Shown here piece by piece: positions 54,316-62,570 of a DNA stretch of 64,000 nt (the stretch's first letter is position 1; the number at the start of each line of letters is the position of its first letter). The notes below the pieces were generated by a model. That model did no database searches, was not told the DNA's origin, and saw nothing but the letters and a program-made list of their open reading frames with translations. Both the position numbers and the translations under genes were made by a program. Source of the DNA: Streptomyces sp. NBC_00442 (GTDB lineage Bacteria > Actinomycetota > Actinomycetes > Streptomycetales > Streptomycetaceae); assembly GCF_036014195.1 (NCBI RefSeq), contig NZ_CP107918.1, forward strand, positions 1,488,001 through 1,552,000. Direction: 5' to 3'.

Positions 54316-55842
54316 TCACTCCTCCCCCTTTGTCCTCTCCCCGGCCCTGCGGCGGACCCGGGTGCGCGTTTCCTTGTGGTTGGGTCCGGTCGACGGCGGG
54401 CCCGTGGGCGCGGGGCGGACGGCGGCACTCGCGGACGGGCGTACCCCGGCCGTGCCCCTTCCCGAGGGCCGCGCCGGGTTGCGGCGTGCCCCGCACTCCG
54501 CCACCGGAGCACTCGCCCCCTTGTCCGTACCGCGGCCCGCGAGCCGCGCCGCGCGCTCCTCCCGCAGGCAGATGCGCAGCTCCTCGGGGTCCAACCCCTG
54601 GTTGCAGGCCTGATGGAGCAGATAGGCGAAGCGATACTCGGGGTCGGCCCTCAAGGCGAGGCCGAAGGCGATCCGGGCGTGCGGATCGTCACCGGTCGAC
54701 CAGGAAACCCAACCCGCCAGGGTGAGCAACGCGGCCGCGTGCCCCCGGTACGGACCGACGCAGCGGCGGGCCAGCGCACGCCACAGGCGCAGTGCGAGCT
54801 GGGCTTCGGCGCCCTCCATCCATTCGGCGGCCCAGTCCCGGGTCGTGCGGTCCTGGAGGCCGAGGATCACGGCTGCCGCCTCGTCGTGTGCGATGAGGCC
54901 GTCGTCCAGTTCGTCCGCCGCGTTGTTGCCGAGGAGCAGGGTGCCCGCGCCGGCGCCCCCGCCGTCCGCGGGCCGCGCGTCCGCGCCGCGAGCCGGTGCG
55001 GGGGCGCCCGCGATCCGCCGCATGAGCCGGCCCGCCAGGTCGAGCGTCTCGTCGGCCACGCCGCGTCGGTCCCCGTCGGTGAGGATGCGGGGGAACATCT
55101 CCGCGGCCGCGGCGTCCAGCGCCCGCTCCTGGTCTTCGGCGGCCGCCGTACACCATGGCGCGAATCGCTCCTCCATCTCCCGCAAGGAGCCCCGCACCTG
55201 GATACCCGCGTATGTGGCGGCGGCCGCCATGACCGAGGTGCCCGGCAGCGCGAGCACATTGCCCTCCGGCGGGCAGCAGCGGGTGTCGGGGCAGCAGTAC
55301 GACCAGTATCGGCCGTCGGAGATGCACAGCGCTTCGAGCACCGGAACGTCGAGGTTGCCGCAGGCGGTACGCAGCCGCTGGGCCAACGGCCGCAGTCGCT
55401 CCATCACTTCGTGTGCGCTTCCATCTCGCGAGGGGTCCTGGCAGAGGAAGACGACGATGCCATCGGGCCGGGAGCCGCGCCGCTCGCTCCCCGTGATCAG
55501 GCAATCGGCGAGCTCGTCGGCGATGTCGGGCCATTCCTGCGGGGAGGCGGGCAGCCCGACCCTGACCCGGCCGCCGAACCTGCCGCTCTTGCCGTGCAAC
55601 GCCACCAGGACCGCCGAGTCGGTCGGATGGAATCCCAGCAAGTACGGCAGCGCGTCGGCCAGTTCGGCCGGGCCGCGCAGGGTGATCCGCGGCTCCTCCG
55701 ACGGGGCGCGTGAATCGGTCTCGTGGGATCGCGGTTCGTGGGATCGCGGTTCGCGGGGTCGGGATTCGTGAGAACGGGGTTCGTGAGAACGGGGTTCACG
55801 AGGTTCGGATTCGTGTGATGCGGATTCGTGGTGTTCGCTCAT
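54316..55842 (-). CDS. DUF4192 family protein
   Basis: 508 residues. After a repetitive polar N-terminus (SHEPRSHE-type repeats, about 10-40) comes the DUF4192 core (about 50-420: ITLRGPAELADALPYLLGF, ALCISDGRYWSYCC, and a C-terminal helical part GLDPEELR). The tail is Arg/Pro/Thr-rich. DUF4192 proteins are conserved in actinobacteria and of unknown function. ATG 55842 is chosen from family starts; ATG 55851 is possible. A 22-bp inverted repeat with DnaA-box-like arms lies 48 bp upstream. The N-terminal repeats reflect a short tandem DNA repeat at about 55720-55810. Confidence 0.85.
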   Translation of the reverse strand: MSEHHESASHESEPREPRSHEPRSHESRPREPRSHEPRSHETDSRAPSEEPRITLRGPAELADALPYLLGFHPTDSAVLVALHGKSGRFGGRVRVGLPASPQEWPDIADELADCLITGSERRGSRPDGIVVFLCQDPSRDGSAHEVMERLRPLAQRLRTACGNLDVPVLEALCISDGRYWSYCCPDTRCCPPEGNVLALPGTSVMAAAATYAGIQVRGSLREMEERFAPWCTAAAEDQERALDAAAAEMFPRILTDGDRRGVADETLDLAGRLMRRIAGAPAPARGADARPADGGGAGAGTLLLGNNAADELDDGLIAHDEAAAVILGLQDRTTRDWAAEWMEGAEAQLALRLWRALARRCVGPYRGHAAALLTLAGWVSWSTGDDPHARIAFGLALRADPEYRFAYLLHQACNQGLDPEELRICLREERAARLAGRGTDKGASAPVAECGARRNPARPSGRGTAGVRPSASAAVRPAPTGPPSTGPNHKETRTRVRRRAGERTKGEE

Positions 55843-55889
55843 GTCTCGCATGCCCCGAGGGTTTCGCGATTCCGCATTCCCCACCACCC

Positions 55890-55911
55890 CTGTGGAAAAC
55901 CTTATCCACAG
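55890..55911. promoter_or_regulatory. Inverted pair of DnaA-box-like sequences
   Basis: TGTGGAAAA (55891-55899) faces TTATCCACA (55902-55910), forming CTGTGGA-N8-TCCACAG. The second is a perfect E. coli-type DnaA box; the first is one to two bases off. It lies in the promoter region of the DUF4192 gene. Confidence 0.55.
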
Positions 55912-55925
55912 GCCAGAAGTGCTGG

Positions 55926-56123
55926 TCATACAAATACCACCGACGAGACGACGGGGTCAGCGGTAAATGCTGCACCAGTGACGGCCGTCCACGAACCGAG
56001 GGCGCGGGCCTGCTGGGCGGGGTCGGTGTAGGCGGTCGCGATGACGGACATCGAGGCCGGAAGCAGGGCAGCGCCCGCGATGCCCGGAACACCGCACAGG
56101 CCGGTCAGGACAGCCACCGACAT
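55926..56123 (-). pseudogene. Fragment of an MFS (DHA2-type) transporter gene
   Basis: The minus-strand frame reads GLCGVPGIAGAALLPASMSV, then IATAYTDPAQQARALGSWTA. This is the conserved region around helix 4-5 of drug:H+ antiporters, with the helix 1-3 and later regions absent. It covers about 65 codons of an expected 450 or more. The remnant runs into the DUF4192 promoter. It is a decayed gene and probably not translated. Confidence 0.6.
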
Positions 56124-56199
56124 GGCGGGCGCAAGAACGGAAGCGAAACGGATAATTCCGATTACGCTATCGGAAGCGCCGACGGACTGGGGGCCTGCA

Positions 56200-56370
56200 T
56201 ATGCGGTCCCGTTCCGTCAGCTGAACACGTTCCGCACCGCCGCCGAGACCCCCGATATCACCAGGGCAGCCGAGTGTTTATATGACGCCCAGTCGAGCGT
56301 GACCGAACAAAATGCGTCGCTCCAAGCGGACTTGGGAGTGGCTCTTTTCGACCGTTCGGGCCGGGTACAC
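56200..56370 (+). pseudogene. Fragment of a LysR-type regulator gene (HTH part only)
   Basis: The plus-strand frame reads FRQLNTFRTAAETPDITRAA, then ECLYDAQSSVTEQNASLQAD and LGVALFDRS. This is the LysR N-terminal helix-turn-helix with degraded residues and no effector domain. It contains a TTA leucine codon and is less GC-biased than its neighbours. It is divergent from the MFS fragment, the usual LysR-exporter arrangement, so both seem remnants of one lost locus. Confidence 0.6.
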
Positions 56371-56528
56371 GACTCCTGGCGTGCGCTGGGCAGCGAGTGG
56401 ACGGGCCTGCGCCCATTCCCCGAACACCGCGCGCGAATTTCTCGACAGCACCGCGCTGACCAGGGCGGACCGCCGGGCGGGCATGGCAGCGTTGCGCGAT
56501 TGTCCGACCCGTCCTGTTGTATGGGGGC

Positions 56529-58700
56529 ATGGAGCACACGAGCAACGCGGAACTGCGCACCGAGGCCGACACCGTCCTCGCCCGTCTCGTCGGGGACGCC
56601 ACCGGCACCGCGCGGCTGCGCGAGGACCAGTGGCGGGCGATCGAGGCCCTGGTCGCCGACAAGCGGCGGGCGCTCGTCGTGCAGCGCACGGGGTGGGGCA
56701 AGTCCGCGGTGTACTTCGTGGCGACCGCGCTGCTGCGCACCCAGGGCGCGGGCCCCACGGTGATCGTCTCGCCGTTGCTCGCCCTGATGCGCAACCAGGT
56801 CGAGGCGGCGGCGCGGGCCGGAATCACCGCCCGCACCATCAACTCGGCCAACCCCGAGGAGTGGGACACCATTCAGGAGGAGGTCGCGGCGGGCGCCGTC
56901 GACGTCCTGCTCGTCTCGCCCGAGCGGCTCAACAATCCGGACTTCCGGGACAACGTCCTGCCGAAGCTCTCAGCGGCCACGGGCCTGCTCGTGGTCGACG
57001 AGGCCCACTGCATCTCCGACTGGGGCCACGACTTCCGGCCCGACTACCGCCGCCTTCGCACGATGCTTGCCGAACTGCCGCCGGGGGTGCCGGTGTTGGC
57101 GACCACCGCCACGGCGAACGCCCGGGTGACGGCGGACGTGGCAGAGCAGCTCGGCACCGGCGGCGGGTCGGACGCGCTGGTGTTGCGCGGCCCCCTGGAC
57201 CGCGAGAGCCTCAGCCTCAACGTGGTGTCACTGCCGGACGCGGCCCACCGACTGGGCTGGCTCGCCGACCACCTCGACGAGCTGCCGGGCTCGGGAATCA
57301 TCTACACCCTGACGGTCGCGGCGGCCGAGGAGATCACGACGTATCTGCGCCGGCGCGGCCACACGGTGGCCTCGTACACCGGCAAGACGGAGAACGCGGA
57401 CCGCCAGCAGGCCGAGGACGATCTGCTCGCCAACAGGGTCAAGGCGCTGGTCGCCACGTCCGCGCTCGGCATGGGCTTCGACAAGCCGGACCTGGGCTTC
57501 GTGGTCCACCTGGGCTCGCCCTCCTCCCCCATCGCCTACTACCAGCAGGTCGGCCGCGCGGGACGTGGGGTGGCGCACGCGGAGGTGCTGCTGCTGCCGG
57601 GCCGTGAGGACGAGGCGATCTGGAAGTACTTCGCGTCGGTGGCCTTCCCTCCGGAGGAGCAGGTCCGGCGCACCCTCGACGTCCTGGCGCAGGCCGGCCG
57701 CCCCCTGTCGCTGCCCGCCCTCGAACCCCTGGTGGAACTGCGTCGCACCCGCCTGGAGACGATGCTCAAGGTCCTCGACGTGGACGGCGCGGTGCACCGC
57801 GTCAAGGGCGGCTGGACCAGCACGGGCCGGCCGTGGGTGTACGACACCGAGCGGTACGCGTGGGTGGCCCGGCAGCGCTCCGCCGAGCAGCAGGCGATGC
57901 GGGACTACGCCTCGACGACGGGGTGCCGGATGGAGTTCCTGCGCCGCCAGCTCGACGACGAGCAGGCGGCGCCGTGCGGGCGCTGCGACAACTGCGCGGG
58001 CGCCCGCTTCACGGCGGACGTGTCCGGCACGGCCCTGGACGAGGCCCGCGGCGAGCTGACCCGGCCCGGCGTGGAGGTGGAACCCCGCAAGATGTGGCCC
58101 ACGGGCCTCGCGGCGGTCGGCATCGACCTGAAGGGCCGCATCCCCGCGGGTGAACTGGCCTTCTCCGGGCGGGCATTGGGTCGCCTTTCGGACATCGGCT
58201 GGGGCAACCGGCTGCGCCCGATGCTCGCGCCGGGGGCGCCGGACGGACCGGTGCCCGACGACGTCGTGCAGGCGGTGGTGAGCGTCCTGGCCGACTGGGC
58301 CAAGGGCCGGGGCGGCTGGGCCTCGGGCGGCCCGGACGCGCCGCCGCGGCCGGCCGGCGTGGTGACCCTGCCCTCGCGCACCCGGCCCGCACTCGTCTCG
58401 TCCCTCGGCGCTCGGATCGCCGAGATCGGCCGGATGCCGCTGCTCGGCTCGCTCGCCTACGCGCAGGGCCCGCAGGGCGAGCGGATCGCCCAGTCCAACA
58501 GTGCCCAGCGGGTGCGCGCCCTGCACCACGCGTTCACCGTGCCCGAGTCACTCGCGGCCGCGCTCGCCGAAGCCGACGGCCCGGTGCTGCTCGTCGACGA
58601 CGCCTCCGACACGGGCTGGACGCTGGCCGTCGCGGCGAGGCTGCTGCGCCGCTCCGGCGCACAGGGCGTCTTCCCTCTGGTTCTGGCGGTCCAGGCCTGA
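56529..58700 (+). CDS. RecQ-family helicase fused to a phosphoribosyltransferase-like domain
   Basis: 723 residues. Helicase core (about 25-390): Walker A TGWGKS (54-59), DEAH (157-160), TATANARV, and motif VI YYQQVGRAGRG. A RecQ-type zinc-binding region follows with CGRCDNC (about 480). The C-terminus (about 560-723) is unlike RecQ: it ends with GPVLLVDDASDTGWT, a PRPP-binding loop of type I phosphoribosyltransferases, as in ComF. DNA unwinding in repair is the likely role; the PRT part may bind a nucleotide or be regulatory. ATG 56529 has GGGGG just before it; TTG 56517 is possible. Confidence 0.92.
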   Translation: MEHTSNAELRTEADTVLARLVGDATGTARLREDQWRAIEALVADKRRALVVQRTGWGKSAVYFVATALLRTQGAGPTVIVSPLLALMRNQVEAAARAGITARTINSANPEEWDTIQEEVAAGAVDVLLVSPERLNNPDFRDNVLPKLSAATGLLVVDEAHCISDWGHDFRPDYRRLRTMLAELPPGVPVLATTATANARVTADVAEQLGTGGGSDALVLRGPLDRESLSLNVVSLPDAAHRLGWLADHLDELPGSGIIYTLTVAAAEEITTYLRRRGHTVASYTGKTENADRQQAEDDLLANRVKALVATSALGMGFDKPDLGFVVHLGSPSSPIAYYQQVGRAGRGVAHAEVLLLPGREDEAIWKYFASVAFPPEEQVRRTLDVLAQAGRPLSLPALEPLVELRRTRLETMLKVLDVDGAVHRVKGGWTSTGRPWVYDTERYAWVARQRSAEQQAMRDYASTTGCRMEFLRRQLDDEQAAPCGRCDNCAGARFTADVSGTALDEARGELTRPGVEVEPRKMWPTGLAAVGIDLKGRIPAGELAFSGRALGRLSDIGWGNRLRPMLAPGAPDGPVPDDVVQAVVSVLADWAKGRGGWASGGPDAPPRPAGVVTLPSRTRPALVSSLGARIAEIGRMPLLGSLAYAQGPQGERIAQSNSAQRVRALHHAFTVPESLAAALAEADGPVLLVDDASDTGWTLAVAARLLRRSGAQGVFPLVLAVQA

Positions 58701-58996
58701 GGGAGGTGGCCTGCTCCCGGCAGCCAGGCGGTGGAACCTCCCAGCCCTCACGGGCGGGACATGGTCGTGCGCGAGCGACGGACCGGAGGCGGTCGGGGGT
58801 GATCGGGGGCGCGCCTGGGCAGGAATAGATGTGCGTGCCCACGGTCCCCGATCGGCGTCCTGACCCCGCGTCGCCAACCGACCGTAGGGCAGCGAGAACT
58901 GGGACCCGCCCCGCCCCTGTTCGGGGGACGGGCCGTGCCGGTGCGCGTCCGCCCGGCCCTGCCCGCGCGAGGGGTGCGTCTCCCGAAGGGAGGACC

Positions 58997-59635
58997 GTGA
59001 CGCTTGGATCCGCTCCGTCCGCGGCTTCGGCCGTAGCCTCCAGCCTCTTGTCGGCCGGCTCAGCGAACCGCAGTACCCGGGTGCTCGAACCCGCCGAGTG
59101 GGCGGCGGCCGGCATTCCGCTGCTGCGCAGTCCTCGTGAGGTGGTCGACGGGCTGCACGAACGGCACCGGCCGACGCCCGGGACCGCCGTCGTCGCCGTC
59201 CTCGACCATGAGGAACGGCTCGCGGCCAGCGCGTCATTCAGCCGGCGGGCGTCCCTGGCCGACGGCTGGGAGTTCCGTAACGCGCTCCTGGTCCATCTGC
59301 GCCGGGTGGTCCCGCACGACTTGCGCCGCCGGTCCCCGGTACGCACGGCGGTGCTGCTCTACTGCCGGGACGGGGACGAGCAGTGGACGGACGAGGACGG
59401 CGCCTGGATGTGGGGGCTGCGCGACGCCTGCACCTTGCACGGGCTGCGCTGCGGGGCGTACATCACGCTCACGCGCGCGGGGTGGCAGGTGCTGGGCGAG
59501 GGCCGCGGCGGCCGCCGCCCCAGCACCGCCGCCGCACCGCACGTGAGGACCGACGCCGGTCTCACGGCGGGCCCGCCGGCGCTGAGGTCCGGCACCGGCG
59601 GATTGGACATGCCGCGGCGCACGGCCGCGCGCTGA
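58997..59635 (+). CDS. Conserved hypothetical protein
   Basis: 212 residues, not recognised. After a Ser/Ala-rich N-terminus, a globular region (about 30-165) contains VLEPAEWAAAGIPLLRSPRE, AVVAVLDHEERLAASASFSR and TAVLLYCRDGDEQWTDEDGAW. The C-terminal 50 residues are low complexity. The GTG at 58997 has AAGGGAGG at ideal spacing, and codon use is typical, so the gene is real. The 296-bp gap after recQ (58701-58996) holds its promoter but no other gene. A hairpin follows (59646). Confidence 0.75.
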   Translation: MTLGSAPSAASAVASSLLSAGSANRSTRVLEPAEWAAAGIPLLRSPREVVDGLHERHRPTPGTAVVAVLDHEERLAASASFSRRASLADGWEFRNALLVHLRRVVPHDLRRRSPVRTAVLLYCRDGDEQWTDEDGAWMWGLRDACTLHGLRCGAYITLTRAGWQVLGEGRGGRRPSTAAAPHVRTDAGLTAGPPALRSGTGGLDMPRRTAAR

Positions 59636-59645
59636 ACCGTCAAGG

Positions 59646-59675
59646 CACGGCGGTGACGGCGCTGTCACGGCCGTG
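59646..59675. terminator. Bidirectional terminator between two hypothetical genes
   Basis: CACGGCGGTGAC, loop GGCGCT, GTCACGGCCGTG, 11 of 12 pairs, in the gap of two convergent genes. Confidence 0.7.
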
Positions 59676-59773
59676 GAGTCCACGGTGTTCGCCGCGCAGC
59701 CCGGGGCTTGACGAGCCCCCACCCGCGCGTCCGGCCGCCCTCGCGTGGGGACCGGATCGCGCGTGAGGGGGCT

Positions 59774-60397
59774 TCAGACTCCGGCGCCGAGCGCCTCGTT
59801 GACGCGCTGCGGGTCGCCGCAGACGATGAGCAGTACCTCGGCACGGGCCAGGGCGAGCGGCAGCGCGCGCGCCGCGGCGTCGTCGGCCTCCCTGGCGTTG
59901 GCGGCCACGACGACCACCGGTCGGGCCGAGGCCCGCGCGACGGCGTCCGCGTCGGCGTAGAAGACGTCGTCACGGGCGTCGTGCTGGGCCCAGTAGGCGT
60001 CCTCGCCGAAGGACAGCTCGTGTGCTGCCCACGGGTGCGGATCGCCGGTGGTGAGGACCAGGATGTCACCCGGCGCTCGGCCGGAGTCGAGCAGCAGGTC
60101 GACCGCTTCGCCCGCGGCGTCGAGCGCGCCGTCGGCGGGGGCCGGGATCAGCTGGATCTGCGGACCGGCCGGGCTCGGCGGCGCGGGCGGCGGGGTCTGC
60201 GCGACGGAACCGTGCGACCGCTGCGCGGGGGGCGTGGGCCGGGCCGGGCCGGGGCCCGGACGTCCGGGACGAGGCACGGCCGCGGGACGCGGACCGGGTA
60301 CGGGGCGAGGGGTCTGCGCGGTGCGGCCGGCGGCCGGGGTGACGCGGGGACCCTGGGCACTCTCGTGAATCTGAGGCTCCTCGGGGATGAGAGGCAT
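59774..60397 (-). CDS. Hypothetical protein with Pro-rich N-terminus
   Basis: 207 residues, family not recognised. Residues 1-about 80 are Pro/Arg/Gly-rich and probably disordered. The folded part (about 85-205) has alternating strand-helix sequence (PGDILVLTTGDPHPWAAHEL; ARPVVVVAANAREADDAAAR; AEVLLIVCGDPQRVNEALG), suggesting a Rossmann-like or helicase-C-like alpha/beta domain. ATG 60397 has no ribosome site; an in-frame ATG at 60430 lies inside an inverted repeat. It follows rnhB on the same strand after 259 bp that contains two hairpins. Confidence 0.7.
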   Translation of the reverse strand: MPLIPEEPQIHESAQGPRVTPAAGRTAQTPRPVPGPRPAAVPRPGRPGPGPARPTPPAQRSHGSVAQTPPPAPPSPAGPQIQLIPAPADGALDAAGEAVDLLLDSGRAPGDILVLTTGDPHPWAAHELSFGEDAYWAQHDARDDVFYADADAVARASARPVVVVAANAREADDAAARALPLALARAEVLLIVCGDPQRVNEALGAGV

Positions 60398-60416
60398 GGA
60401 TGGATGTCTATCAAAT

Positions 60417-60437
60417 GCCGGTGACGACATCACCGGC
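60417..60437. promoter_or_regulatory. Inverted repeat upstream of the Pro-rich hypothetical gene
   Basis: GCCGGTGA-N5-TCACCGGC, eight perfect pairs, ending about 20 bp before the ATG at 60397 (minus strand). It could be an operator or an RNA hairpin masking the start. Confidence 0.55.
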
Positions 60438-60486
60438 GGGTGGCACAAAGGTGCGATCGGGGCGGAGTCTCCCCGCAACTGGGCGG

Positions 60487-60524
60487 GAAAGTCCAGGGAT
60501 TTCGGGACGCGGGCCCGGACTTTC
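60487..60524 (-). other. Hairpin in the rnhB-hypothetical intergenic region
   Basis: GAAAGTCC at 60487-60494 pairs with GGACTTTC at 60517-60524 around a 22-base loop containing further complementarity (CGGG/CCCG). It may terminate rnhB transcription or belong to a structured leader. Confidence 0.5.
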
Positions 60525-60656
60525 GCTCCCCCGCGAAGCGGATGGGAAGCCTCCGGCAAAGGGAGACACAGGGACAGCAGCGGGATGCCGCAGGGAAGGC
60601 ACGCAAAGCCCCCTTGGGCGCGCGGGCGCATGGCCGAACTCCGGTGTCGTCCGGGA

Positions 60657-61367
60657 TCAGAAGTCGAAGCCGAGCTGTCCCCCGCTTTCGAGTGCGGCCG
60701 CCTGCGGCGAGAGCCGCGTCTTCTTCAGGTGGCGCCACTGGGGAAGGGCGTCCAGGTACGACCAGGAGAGCCGGTGGTAGGGGGTCGGTCCCCGCTCCTC
60801 CAGCGCCGCCTTGTGCACGGGCGAGGGATAGCCCGCGTTGTCGGCGAACCCGAACCCGGCGTACTCCCCCTGCGTGCCCGTCAGTTCGGCCATCATCGCG
60901 TCCCTGCGCACCTTGGCGATGACCGAGGCGGCCGACACGGCGACGCAGGACTGATCGCCCTTGATCACCGTACGGACCTGCCAGGGCAGCCCGAGGTAGT
61001 TGTGCTTCCCGTCGAGGATCACCGCGTCCGGCCGTACCGGCAGCGCGTCCAGAGCGCGTACGGCGGCCAGTCGCAGGGCCGCGGTCATGCCGAGCTCGTC
61101 GATCTCCTGCGGCGAGGCGTCACCGAGCGCGTACGCGGTGACCCAGCCCTCCAGTATCGCGGCGAGTTCATGGCGACGCTTGGGGCTGATCAGCTTGGAG
61201 TCGGTGAGCCCGGCGGGCGGTCGGCGCAGCCCCGTGACGGCGGCGCACACCGTGACGGGACCGGCCCACGCCCCGCGTCCGACTTCGTCGACACCGGCGA
61301 CGATCTTGGCCCCGGTGGTGGCGCGAATCGAGCGCTCGACGCTGTGGGTGGGTGGTTCGTACGGCAT
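60657..61367 (-). CDS. rnhB: Ribonuclease HII
   Basis: 236 residues, normal length. The motif [15 protein letters not shown] carries the first catalytic acids (Asp27, Glu28), and [11 protein letters not shown] carries a further Asp. [17 protein letters not shown] and [11 protein letters not shown] are typical of the family. It removes RNA from RNA-DNA hybrids, including single ribonucleotides and primers. ATG 61367 starts MPYEPPTHS; the ribosome site is weak. The 270-bp region upstream contains a heptamer repeat. It is cytoplasmic. Confidence 0.96.
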   Translation of the reverse strand: MPYEPPTHSVERSIRATTGAKIVAGVDEVGRGAWAGPVTVCAAVTGLRRPPAGLTDSKLISPKRRHELAAILEGWVTAYALGDASPQEIDELGMTAALRLAAVRALDALPVRPDAVILDGKHNYLGLPWQVRTVIKGDQSCVAVSAASVIAKVRRDAMMAELTGTQGEYAGFGFADNAGYPSPVHKAALEERGPTPYHRLSWSYLDALPQWRHLKKTRLSPQAAALESGGQLGFDF

Positions 61368-61570
61368 GGCGTCTGCAAGGTTACGCCGCCGGTGGCCGCC
61401 CGCGACACCCAGGTCCACCACTCTCCCCTCCCTCCGCCTCCGCACACCTGGGAGCGGCACTGAGGCACCCCCGGGACCACGCCGAAGACCGGCTCGCCGA
61501 ACGGGCGGGCGGGAGCGCGGCCCCGTCGGGTACGGCACGCCACCCCGGCACCGAGCTCGCACTCAACCCC

Positions 61571-61626
61571 CGGCACCCGGCACCCGGCACCCGGCACCCG
61601 GCACCCGGCACCCGGCACCCGGCACC
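61571..61626. repeat. 7-bp tandem repeat (CGGCACC)
   Basis: Eight uninterrupted copies of CGGCACC between rnhB and the ADP-ribosylglycohydrolase gene, ending 11 bp before the stop of the latter. A pure heptamer run this long should be prone to slippage. Confidence 0.97.
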
Positions 61627-61637
61627 GAGTGACGGTC

Positions 61638-62558
61638 TCAGCCGGTCGGCCCGGTCGGGAGCCAGTCCGGCAGTGGTTCGGTGCGCTCGAGCCAGGCGGC
61701 CGGGGGCGCCCCTGCCGTGCTGGAGGCGATCACGCCGCCCACGATCGCGCAGGTCGTGTCGACGTCGCCGCCCACCTGAGCCGTCGTCCAGAACGCCCGC
61801 TCGTAGTCGCCGAGCCCGCGCGCCGCGGACCAGAGGGCGAAGGGCACGGTGTCGTGCGCGCTGGTGCGCCGGCCGGAGCCGAGCACCGCGGCCACCGTCG
61901 CCGCGTCGTCGTAGTCGAGCATGTCCCTGGCCCGCCGGAGCCCGGCTCCCACCGCGCTGCGCGGCACGAGCGCGATCACCGCGTCGAGCAGGTCGCCCGG
62001 AGCGGGCGGCCCATCGGGCGCGGCGGCCAGCGCCGAGGCCGCCGCGACGGCCATGGCCCCCACGACGGCCTCGCGGTGCTGGTGCGTCGTATAGGAGGAG
62101 ATCTCCGCCTGGTGGGTGGCCTGCTCGGGGTCGCCCGCGTACCAGGCGCCGAGCGGCGCGATGCGCATGGCGGAGCCGTTGCCCCAAGAGCCCTGGCCCT
62201 TGAAGAGCGCGGAGGCCAACTCCCGCCAGTCGCCGCCCTCTCGGACGAGGCGCAGCATCCGGTTGACCGCGGGACCGTAGCCCCGGTCGAAGTCGTGATG
62301 CCGGGCGAAGGACTGTGCGAGCGCGTCCTGGTCTATGCGGTCGTGCGAGGCGAGCACGGCCAGCACCGAGCAGGCCATCTCGGTGTCGTCGGTCCACTGC
62401 CACGGGCCTTCGGGCAGTTCCCGGCGCTTGAGGCGGGGGTAGTTGACGGGAACGAAGAACTGGGAGCCCAGTGCGTCGCCGACGGACAGCCCGCGCAGGC
62501 TGCCCAGCGCGCGGACGAGGCGCGGGTCGAATGCTTCGGTGGAGGAGTCAGCGGTCAT
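61638..62558 (-). CDS. ADP-ribosylglycohydrolase family protein
   Basis: 306 residues. Metal-binding motifs of the DraG/ARH family are complete: GLSVGDALGSQF, WTDDTEMA (Asp57, Asp58, Glu60) and near the C-terminus GGDVDTTCAIVGG. Such enzymes remove ADP-ribose from proteins, nucleic acids or small molecules with two magnesium ions. ATG 62558 begins MTADSSTEA. It follows the histidine-phosphatase gene by 12 bp and is therefore second in that operon. The product ADP-ribose is an effector of NrtR-type regulators such as the one at 51085, but a link is only inferred. Confidence 0.92.
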   Translation of the reverse strand: MTADSSTEAFDPRLVRALGSLRGLSVGDALGSQFFVPVNYPRLKRRELPEGPWQWTDDTEMACSVLAVLASHDRIDQDALAQSFARHHDFDRGYGPAVNRMLRLVREGGDWRELASALFKGQGSWGNGSAMRIAPLGAWYAGDPEQATHQAEISSYTTHQHREAVVGAMAVAAASALAAAPDGPPAPGDLLDAVIALVPRSAVGAGLRRARDMLDYDDAATVAAVLGSGRRTSAHDTVPFALWSAARGLGDYERAFWTTAQVGGDVDTTCAIVGGVIASSTAGAPPAAWLERTEPLPDWLPTGPTG

Positions 62559-62570
62559 CGCGCAGCCACT

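Noticed and set aside
55890..55911. Replication origin
   Set aside because: Only two DnaA-like boxes; Streptomyces oriC has many boxes and lies between dnaA and dnaN, which are not here.
60480..60530. RNase P RNA, suggested by GAAAGTCCGGG on the minus strand
   Set aside because: Only the short CR-I-like string matches; no other conserved rnpB regions follow, and the string is explained by a simple hairpin.
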